From positions 930,001 through 994,000 of the forward strand of contig NZ_AP038804.1 of the NCBI RefSeq assembly GCF_047159865.1: a stretch of DNA of 64,000 nt, in the 5' to 3' direction. Positions 53,900 through 64,000 of this stretch are shown in pieces. A program made the translations under genes and the position numbers. This DNA is from JAIOSF01 sp047159865. Lineage in GTDB: Bacteria; Campylobacterota; Campylobacteria; Campylobacterales; Arcobacteraceae. How positions within the stretch are numbered: position 1 is the stretch's first letter; the number at the start of each line of letters is the position of its first letter. Below the pieces are notes generated by a model. The model did no database searches. It was not told the DNA's origin and was given only the letters and a program-made list of their open reading frames with translations.

Positions 53900-53924
53900 T
53901 ATTTAAAATAATCAAGAGACCAAT

Positions 53925-54446
53925 ATGAAAATACTTATAAATTTAATACTTTTTATTAATATTCTAAATGCCCACCCTCATACTTTTATTGAGGTGTATC
54001 CCAATATAGAAATTAAAAATAAGATTATTGAAAAGATTAACTTTATATGGAAATTGGATGAGATGACATCTTCTATGCTAATTATGGAATTTGATCAAGA
54101 CCAGAATGGAAATTTTGATAAAAAAGAGATTCAATACATTTACGACTATTATTTTTCAACTTTAATTGAATATAACTTTTACACAGATATTACAGTAAAA
54201 GACAAAGTCCAAATTTTCCCACAATTCTATAACTTTTCCTCTTATATAGAAAACAATAAACTCTGTTATTCTTTCACCATTAAACCAAAACTAAATTCAA
54301 AAGATACATTAATAGATTTTGGTGACACTGATTTTTTTGTTGCTATGGTTTTAAAAAAAGAGTTTATTAAAATAAATGATGGCACAATAAAAGTATCTGA
54401 CCTAGACAATGATTTTTATTTTGGTTATCGAATGGAATTTAATTAA
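53925..54446 (+). CDS. DUF1007-family exported protein
   Basis: This 173-residue protein has a signal peptide (1-16). It starts, after cleavage, with HPHTFIE (17-23), the DUF1007 hallmark, whose His pair may bind metal. An EF-hand-like loop, DQDQNGNFDKKE, lies at 57-68. DUF1007 proteins are usually encoded next to NicO-family metal permeases and are presumed to pass metal to them in the periplasm. The stop overlaps the next start by one base. The preceding Fur-like box suggests iron or related metal control. Confidence 0.85.
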   Translation: MKILINLILFINILNAHPHTFIEVYPNIEIKNKIIEKINFIWKLDEMTSSMLIMEFDQDQNGNFDKKEIQYIYDYYFSTLIEYNFYTDITVKDKVQIFPQFYNFSSYIENNKLCYSFTIKPKLNSKDTLIDFGDTDFFVAMVLKKEFIKINDGTIKVSDLDNDFYFGYRMEFN

Positions 54447-55192
54447 TGGAAACTTATAATGCACTTCTCAATCAAATTGTAATGGCACAATATCAACTTA
54501 ATAGTTTTATATCATCCACCATTCGAAGTATCAATGATGAAAATATACTTTCAACTTCAATTTTAATATTAAGTATCTCTTTTTTATATGGACTTATACA
54601 TGCAGCTGGTCCAGGTCATGGTAAAGCGTTAGTTGCATTGTATTTTACATCAAATAAATCAGACTACAAAAAAGCATTTAAAATGGGATATATGATTTCC
54701 ATAGCTCATGCAATTTCTGCATTAATTTTTACATTTGGCATATTTTATATTTTAAAAACAATGTTTCGTAAGAATTTTAACGAAATGTCAATGTTAGCAA
54801 TGGAGATTTCAGCATCTATGATAATATGTGTTGGATTATATCTTATTTTTAGCGCATATAAAAGTAAAAACCTAAAAGAAAAAAAATTGGGAAAACAAAC
54901 AAAAAGTGAATATGTTGTAGCCTTAAGCGCAGGGATAGTTCCTTGTCCAGGAGTTATGACTATTGTTCTTTTTTGTATTATTTTAAAACAATATACATTA
55001 GGAATCTTAGCTGCTATTACTATGAGCATCGGGATGGGTTTGACAATTTCTCTTGCAGGAATACTATCAATTCTATTAAATAAAAAAGCATCTAACTTCT
55101 TAGATAATAAAGGATACATTTTAGAAGTTTTAGGTGGTGTATTAATTCTAATCTTAGGTATACTCTTATTTACATCAGTAGGTCATAAATAA
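54446..55192 (+). CDS. NicO-family metal permease (RcnA-like)
   Basis: This 248-residue protein has about six TM helices. HAAGPGHGKA at 52-61 is the NicO signature with metal-binding His. SIAHAISALIF and VVALSAGIVPCPGVMTIVLF are further conserved segments. NicO members move Ni, Co or other divalent ions, some inward and some outward. The RcnA-like sequence suggests export, but coupling to a DUF1007 protein and Fur-like boxes suggests uptake. The ion cannot be told from sequence. Confidence 0.85.
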   Translation: METYNALLNQIVMAQYQLNSFISSTIRSINDENILSTSILILSISFLYGLIHAAGPGHGKALVALYFTSNKSDYKKAFKMGYMISIAHAISALIFTFGIFYILKTMFRKNFNEMSMLAMEISASMIICVGLYLIFSAYKSKNLKEKKLGKQTKSEYVVALSAGIVPCPGVMTIVLFCIILKQYTLGILAAITMSIGMGLTISLAGILSILLNKKASNFLDNKGYILEVLGGVLILILGILLFTSVGHK

Positions 55193-55407
55193 CATATCAA
55201 TAATCTCACTGCAAACAGCTTTGAATCTTGAGAAGTCAAAGCATTAAACAAACAAGCCAAAGACCTTCCAAATACCTTAAAAGAGCAATAGAACATCACT
55301 AAAAAGAAATAATAATAAAGAAATAGTAATAATAAAACAAACTACAAAAGAAAAGAGAGGAATAAAAATAAAAAGTAATAAAAAATAGGAAGATAGAAAA
55401 AACGAGC
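55193..55407. other. Gene-free interval between the NicO gene and the rRNA operon
   Basis: No convincing gene. The first 100 bases can be read as a short open stretch (EVKALNKQAKDLPNTLKEQ) with no start, perhaps a relic. The rest is A-rich low-complexity sequence. Confidence 0.5.
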
Positions 55408-55425
55408 AAAAAAAAACATCTTAGA
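55408..55425 (-). terminator. rRNA operon terminator and 5S processing stem
   Basis: TCTAAGATGTT in the transcript (55415-55425) pairs perfectly over 11 bp with AACATCTTAGA (55543-55553) on the other side of 5S, and is followed by a run of nine T on the minus strand. It can serve both to end transcription and to frame pre-5S. Confidence 0.7.
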
Positions 55426-55541
55426 AGTTGGCGGCGACCTACGTTTCCACAAGGGGACCCTGCAGTATTATCGGCGATGAGCAGCTTGACTGCCAGGTTC
55501 GAAATGGAACTGGGTATGACCTCCTCTCAATAACCACCAAC
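55425..55541 (-). rRNA. rrf: 5S ribosomal RNA
   Basis: The minus strand starts TTGGTGGTTATTGAGAGGAG and contains ACCCAGTTCCATTTCGAACC, the universal loop B/C region of 5S. It ends GTAGGTCGCCGCCAAC, complementary to the start. The ends are estimated to within a few bases. It is last in the operon. Confidence 0.95.
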
Positions 55542-55613
55542 ATCTAAGATGTTGATTTAAGAATATTAAAGTTAAAGTCTTTGTATAAAAATACGATTAT
55601 AATACTTATCAGT

Positions 55614-55648
55614 TATTATACTTAATAAGATAGTAAACTAAAGAATAA
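55614..55648. repeat. Pre-23S processing stem, 3' half
   Basis: This segment is almost perfectly complementary to 58611-58644 on the other side of 23S. The two differ by a small internal loop (TTT against C) and one G/A position. It is the long RNase III-type stem bringing both ends of 23S together. Confidence 0.8.
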
Positions 55649-55654
55649 GTTTAA

Positions 55655-58545
<2,891 letters not shown>

Positions 58546-58610
58546 GATAAATTAAAGTTCAAATACATATATTACAAGTAATATATGATTTAACACTTAT
58601 GTTGTTATGA

Positions 58611-58644
58611 TTATTCTTTAGCTACTATCTTATTAAATATAATA
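58611..58644. repeat. Pre-23S processing stem, 5' half
   Basis: Partner of 55614-55648. It lies 66 bases upstream of 23S in the transcript. The interval from here to the tRNA holds no other RNA gene. Confidence 0.8.
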
Positions 58645-58802
58645 ATTTATATATAATTAAATAGTATTATAAAATTGTATTTTTATTTTCTTTCTTAGAA
58701 AAAATAAAGACTTTAACAGTAAATTGTAAAATAACTTTTGATTCCGTAAAATCAAATATAAATACTTCTTTTTAAGTACTTATATTTAAGTTTAGTAAAA
58801 CA

Positions 58803-58878
58803 TGGTGGAGAATAGCGGGATCGAACCGCTGACCTCCTACGTGCAAGGCAGGCGCTCTCCCAGCTGAGCTAATTCCCC
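58803..58878 (-). tRNA. tRNA-Ala (TGC)
   Basis: A 76-base cloverleaf with CCA encoded: GGGGAAT acceptor, AGCTCAGCTGGGAGAGC D arm, anticodon TGC within CCTTGCACG, and GGTTCGATCC T loop. It lies in the 16S-23S spacer. No tRNA-Ile accompanies it in either part of the spacer. Confidence 0.98.
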
Positions 58879-58935
58879 ATGTAGTGACCTATTTGTTTGT
58901 TAATAAATATTTATAATTTAAAGATTATTATAATC

Positions 58936-58955
58936 TTTATAAACTAGATACAAGA
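58936..58955. repeat. Pre-16S processing stem, 3' half
   Basis: A 20-base segment is the exact reverse complement of 60799-60818. In the transcript the two copies flank 16S and form a perfect 20-bp helix suited to RNase III cleavage. Confidence 0.85.
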
Positions 58956-59052
58956 CTCTTCGTCTCCAAGTAAACTTTGTTTACTTGAATTTGTTGCTTT
59001 GAACAACTTATTTTCTAATGATTAATCAAACGAATGATTAATTATATCTTTG

Positions 59053-60568
<1,516 letters not shown>

Positions 60569-60937
60569 AATAAGTATAAAAGCTTACGCTTTTATACTTT
60601 GGTGTTTAATCTTGACTTTTAAGTATTTACCTAAAAATCACTAAGTCTATTTAAAGACTTAATTATATTATTAGTGTTTTAAAATTAAAACTCTAAGTTT
60701 ATAGACGAAGTTATATCTTCTATATACAAAGTAAACTTTAATATATAAATTCTATATTCGAGAAATAAAAGTGAGGTTGCTCACTTTTATCTCTCTCTTC
60801 TTGTATCTAGTTTATAAAAATTACTCTCATAATTCTTTTAAACTTGATTTATTTATCAACATTATATTTTTTAAAGATCATACATTTTTTAAGCTTTTTA
60901 ACTTCAAATCTCTTTGCGTTTGTCTGCTTGTTTTGTG
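60569..60937 (-). other. rRNA operon leader with two perfect hairpins
   Basis: This 370-base untranslated leader contains hairpin 60765-60790 (11-bp perfect stem, 4-base loop), hairpin 60572-60599 (12-bp perfect stem, 4-base loop, next to mature 16S) and the 5' half of the pre-16S stem at 60799-60818. It is AT-rich with no gene. Such leaders carry processing and antitermination signals. No clear boxA was identified. Confidence 0.7.
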
Positions 60938-60943
60938 GATGGG

Positions 60944-60972
60944 ATTATAATAGGTTTTTTCTTTATTGTCAA
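60944..60972 (-). promoter_or_regulatory. Consensus sigma70 promoter of the rRNA operon
   Basis: The minus strand reads TTGACA (60967-60972), a 17-base spacer and TATAAT (60944-60949), a perfect match to the consensus at both elements and in spacing. The predicted transcription start is near 60937. A -35 this good is unusual in a phylum whose promoters mostly lack one. Confidence 0.85.
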
Positions 60973-61062
60973 GAGTTTTTTCTTAAAATAAGTTTAAATT
61001 TTTGAATTCTTTTTTTTGTGTGTTTTGTAATTATAAATTTATATATAAAATACAGTAATATT

Positions 61063-61071
61063 TGATACAAT
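61063..61071 (+). promoter_or_regulatory. Extended -10 promoter (TGATACAAT) of argD-tolC-midA
   Basis: TG at 61063-61064 and TACAAT at 61066-61071, with transcription predicted to begin near 61078. The TATAAT at 61080-61085 is too close to the SD to be the -10. Confidence 0.5.
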
Positions 61072-61100
61072 ACATACTATATAATAAAGAGGAATTATTT

Positions 61101-62285
61101 ATGAATTTAGAACAGACTGATAAAACATATGTACTTAATACATATGCGAGAAACTATGTTAATTTTACAAAAGGTGTAAATGCAACTTTATTTGATGAGA
61201 AAAACAATAACTATATTGACTTTACTTCAGGTATAGGAGTTGTTTCATGTGGGCATGGTAATAAAAGAATAGCAGATGCAATTTCTAAGCAAGTACAAAA
61301 CATTACTCATATCTCAAATTTATATTGTATTGAGCCTCAAGCTAAATTAGCGAAAAAGATTTCTGAACTTTCAGATTATGATGTTGCTATGTTTTTTGCT
61401 AATAGTGGTGCAGAAGCAAATGAAGGTGCAATTAAAATTGCTAGAAAATATGGTGAAACTAAATTTAACAACAAGAAATACAAAGTTATTACTTTAGAAC
61501 ATTCTTTTCATGGAAGAACTATTACAACAGTAAAAGCAACTGGTCAAAGTGCAATGCATACTGATAATTTTTCACCATATCCTGATGGTTTTTCATATAA
61601 TGCTCAATTAAACGATATTTATAATTCTATTGATAAACAAACTGTTGCTGTAATGTTAGAATTAGTTCAAGGAGAGGGTGGTGTTCAACCATTTCCGAAA
61701 GAAGATATACAAAAACTAGCATCATTTTTAAAAGAGAAAGAGATATTATTAATTATAGATGAAGTACAAACAGGAGCTTATAGAACAGGAGAGTTTTTAG
61801 CCTCTAATCTTTATGATATAAAACCAGATATAATTACTATGGCAAAAGGTGTAGGATCGGGTGTACCTATTGGTGTTGTTATGACTACACATAAAGATAT
61901 ATTTGAACCAGGCGATCATGGAAGTACTTTTGGAGGAAACTATTTAAGTACTACTTCTGCCCTTGAAGCGTGTACAATCTTAGATGAACTAAAAAATGAT
62001 GGTACTTTAGATGAAACTATTTTATACTTTGAAACTCAACTCAAAAAGTTTTATGAGTCTAATACAAATGTCTTTACAGATGTTGTAGGATTAGGGCTTA
62101 TGAGAGGTTTAAGAGTAAAAGATGCTCAAACTCTTAGTGCTATTATAACCAAAGCATTTGAGCAAGGTGTTTTAGTTTTAAAAGCTGGAAAAAACACACT
62201 ACGATTTTTACCACCACTTACGATTTCAAAAGAGGAAATAGATGAAGGATTTAAAAGATTAGGAAAAGCTCTTGAAACGCTCTAG
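61101..62285 (+). CDS. argD: Acetylornithine aminotransferase family (ArgD)
   Basis: This 394-residue class III PLP aminotransferase is of the arginine pathway. FANSGAEANEGAIKIARKYG near residue 100, LIIDEVQTG near 215 and the PLP lysine in TMAKGVGSGVPIG near 250 are present. ATG at 61101 with AAAGAGGAA before it is preferred over an upstream in-frame TTG at 61062. It may also transaminate succinyl-diaminopimelate, as ArgD does elsewhere. Its end overlaps the tolC-family gene by 14 bases. Confidence 0.92.
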   Translation: MNLEQTDKTYVLNTYARNYVNFTKGVNATLFDEKNNNYIDFTSGIGVVSCGHGNKRIADAISKQVQNITHISNLYCIEPQAKLAKKISELSDYDVAMFFANSGAEANEGAIKIARKYGETKFNNKKYKVITLEHSFHGRTITTVKATGQSAMHTDNFSPYPDGFSYNAQLNDIYNSIDKQTVAVMLELVQGEGGVQPFPKEDIQKLASFLKEKEILLIIDEVQTGAYRTGEFLASNLYDIKPDIITMAKGVGSGVPIGVVMTTHKDIFEPGDHGSTFGGNYLSTTSALEACTILDELKNDGTLDETILYFETQLKKFYESNTNVFTDVVGLGLMRGLRVKDAQTLSAIITKAFEQGVLVLKAGKNTLRFLPPLTISKEEIDEGFKRLGKALETL

Positions 62286-63444
62286 TATTTTATGCTTAGC
62301 AATTTTTACATCATTGTATGCAAATGATAGTCAAAATGATTATTTGTCTCAATCAAAGCAAGAGATACTTAATTATTCATACGATAAAGCAATACAAGAT
62401 AGTAAAAAATTAAAAAATGATTGGATTAATCCAATCACTTATAAATACATATATAATAATACAGAAACATTTGATACGACCAAATCAATATTAAGTATAT
62501 CTCAACCCATTTTTAAAAGTGGAGGGATCTATTATGCGATAAAATATGCTCAAAGTGTTCAGAATAAAACAAATATTAGTATAGATATACAGAAAAAAGA
62601 ACTTATAAAACAAACTGTTAATTTTCTATTTCAAATTAAACAAATTGATTTAACTATAAATAAGCAAAAACTTTTAGTACAAAACTCATCAATAGATGTT
62701 CAACGAAAAAAAGAACAAGTTTTAAATGGTATATTAGATACTTCTTTTTTAGATAATGCAATATTAGATTTAAATGCAAATCAAAATAACTTGATTGATT
62801 TAGAATATCAAAAGAGATTACTTGTTAATAATCTTGCTAAATTATCAGATAAAAAATATACTGAATTAGAACTACCTGTATTAAAACTTCTAAATGATGA
62901 AAAATATATGGAAAATAATATTTATATTAAACAAGCTAAAGATGAGATCAATACATCATATTGGCTAAAGAATATGAGTATTTCTAGCTACCTGCCAACA
63001 CTTAATCTAACTGCTGATTACACAAAATATCATGATGTGGATCATAATCCAAACTTAGATGAAGAGGGAACAACAAATTATGGTTTTAATATTACTATAC
63101 CTTTGGATATAAAATATTCATATAATATACAAAGTACAAAAATAGAATATCTGAAAAACAAAGCCTCTCTTGAAGATAAAAAAAGAGAAGAAAAAATGAT
63201 TTTTAAGAATGCTATTGCTAAAGTCAACAGTCTTGATAGTAAAATTGAAATTGCAAAAACAAATATTATTCTTTATAATTCATTAGTAACACAAATAAAA
63301 GAACAACTTGAAGTAGGGATGAAAACTCCTTCTGATCTTGAAACTATTCAAAATTCAAAAAAAATAAAACAGCTTGAGATAGAAAGTTTAAAAATTGATC
63401 AACAAATGGAACTTTTAGAAATTTACTACAGAATACAGAGCTAA
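62272..63444 (+). CDS. TolC-family outer-membrane efflux protein
   Basis: This 390-residue protein has a signal peptide (1-17). Two long helical halves (about 110-185 and 290-385) are separated by beta-strand segments (for example SSYLPTLNLTADYTKYHD near 235). The short length and single repeats suit an OEP-type channel subunit that trimerises. It starts at TTG with AGGAAAAG as SD, overlapping argD by 14 bases. No inner-membrane pump or adaptor gene is in view, so partner and cargo are unknown. Confidence 0.82.
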   Translation: MKRSSILCLAIFTSLYANDSQNDYLSQSKQEILNYSYDKAIQDSKKLKNDWINPITYKYIYNNTETFDTTKSILSISQPIFKSGGIYYAIKYAQSVQNKTNISIDIQKKELIKQTVNFLFQIKQIDLTINKQKLLVQNSSIDVQRKKEQVLNGILDTSFLDNAILDLNANQNNLIDLEYQKRLLVNNLAKLSDKKYTELELPVLKLLNDEKYMENNIYIKQAKDEINTSYWLKNMSISSYLPTLNLTADYTKYHDVDHNPNLDEEGTTNYGFNITIPLDIKYSYNIQSTKIEYLKNKASLEDKKREEKMIFKNAIAKVNSLDSKIEIAKTNIILYNSLVTQIKEQLEVGMKTPSDLETIQNSKKIKQLEIESLKIDQQMELLEIYYRIQS

Positions 63445-63449
63445 AATAG

Positions 63450-64000
63450 ATGCAAAACCAAGTTATCCCTTTTAGCAAATATTTTGAAAATTGGTTATAT
63501 GACAAAAAAGGATACTATTCTCAATACAAAACCATAGGTAAAGATGGTGACTTTTATACAGCAGTAAGCACTAGCAGTTTCTTTGGCGGAAGTATTGGGA
63601 AAAGAGTAGTCGATATTATTGAGGAAGGTTTTTTAGGTAAAGATACAACTATTCTTGAGATTGGTGCTCACCATGGCTATCTTTTAGCTGATATGATACA
63701 GTTCATTTTTACACTAAAACCAAATCTAATCACAACATTACAATTTGCTATTATTGAAAAACATGAGCATCTTCAAAATAAACAGATAAACTACTTTAAT
63801 AAATGTTTTGGAGATAGAATAAAACTTCTTCACTTCAATGACATTAGTGAAATAAAACTTGAAAGTGCTTTTATTGTAGCCAATGAAATTTTTGATGCTT
63901 TTCCTTGTGAGTTAGTTTTAACAAATAAAAATAATTGTCTTCAAAAAGCAATTGTAAAAAATCACAACATTACATTTACAAATCCTACAAGTAAAGATGA
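63450..64000 (+). CDS. MidA/NDUFAF7-type SAM-dependent methyltransferase, 5' part
   Basis: The gene starts at ATG 63450, 5 bases after the tolC-family stop, and runs off the window after about 183 codons. FSKYFENWLYDKKGYYSQ and DGDFYTAVSTSSFFG near the N-terminus, ILEIGAHHGYLLADM (SAM motif) and IVANEIFDAFPCEL are features of the COG1565 family. In mitochondria the relative methylates an Arg of the complex I 49-kDa subunit (NuoD). Whether it does so on the NuoD encoded at 15157-16383 is open. The family call is good; the role is inferred. Confidence 0.85.
   Translation, partial: MQNQVIPFSKYFENWLYDKKGYYSQYKTIGKDGDFYTAVSTSSFFGGSIGKRVVDIIEEGFLGKDTTILEIGAHHGYLLADMIQFIFTLKPNLITTLQFAIIEKHEHLQNKQINYFNKCFGDRIKLLHFNDISEIKLESAFIVANEIFDAFPCELVLTNKNNCLQKAIVKNHNITFTNPTSKD

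Noticed and set aside
55193..55290. Short frame resembling the end of a chemoreceptor (EVKALNKQAKDLPNTLKEQ)
   Set aside because: No start, a stop just upstream and too short to assign; noted only as a possible relic.
61080..61085. TATAAT as the argD -10
   Set aside because: It abuts the SD, so a transcript from it would lack the ribosome-binding site; the extended TGATACAAT upstream fits better.

Overview
The window is an AT-rich bacterial chromosome segment. It looks like the Arcobacter group of Campylobacterota (Epsilonproteobacteria). Support comes from a 14-gene nuo operon in which NADH-module subunits E and F are replaced by two short unrelated proteins, a UbiA-type prenyltransferase of the futalosine menaquinone route, an HP0268-family protein, and the rRNA operon. 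The genus is an inference.

Layout. 1-1000: start of era and divergent cmoA. 1113-4076: a decayed accessory patch with a toxin-antitoxin pair whose toxin is frameshifted, a HEPN/MNT pair, and a DUF4041/GIY-YIG pseudogene. Direct repeats at 1708-1768 and 3919-3990 bracket the last two. The second repeat is the 3' end of a gene I recognise as the small SRP RNA (ffs), so the patch looks like an element remnant inserted at ffs. 4164-18084: nuoA-N (minus strand). 18263-31678: housekeeping genes, mostly on the minus strand (miaA, dxs, purine salvage, hisC, pheA, lysA, an M23 peptidase, fabI, tpiA, pgi, galU), with mqnP on the plus strand. 31799-45133: mnmG, an exported rhodanese, an HD-GYP phosphodiesterase, rimO, an HP0268-family gene, miaB, an acyltransferase, an orphan bitopic membrane protein, tilS, ccoG, luxS, and an mnmD-like gene with no ordinary start codon. 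45150-46235: a conserved-looking protein of unknown function.

46313-55192 is the most distinctive block. A six-gene minus-strand operon encodes imelysin, di-haem oxidoreductase, a second imelysin, a fatty-acid hydroxylase-type membrane enzyme, di-haem cytochrome c peroxidase and an Fe(III)-binding protein. Upstream lie a Cys-rich DUF2325 protein and a 54-residue gene. Divergent from these are a DUF1007 protein and a NicO-family metal permease. Two Fur-box-like palindromes lie in the divergent promoter region. Together this reads as an iron- or metal-responsive periplasmic system.

55408-60972 is a complete rRNA operon on the minus strand (16S, tRNA-Ala, 23S, 5S) with a consensus promoter, a leader with hairpins and long processing stems. 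61101-64000 holds argD, a tolC-family gene and a truncated MidA-type methyltransferase gene.

Most genes are ordinary core functions. The accessory interest lies in the ffs-linked remnant, the imelysin/DHOR operon with its small upstream genes, and the unusual translation starts (probable leaderless cmoA and tilS, and an ATA or missing start for mnmD).
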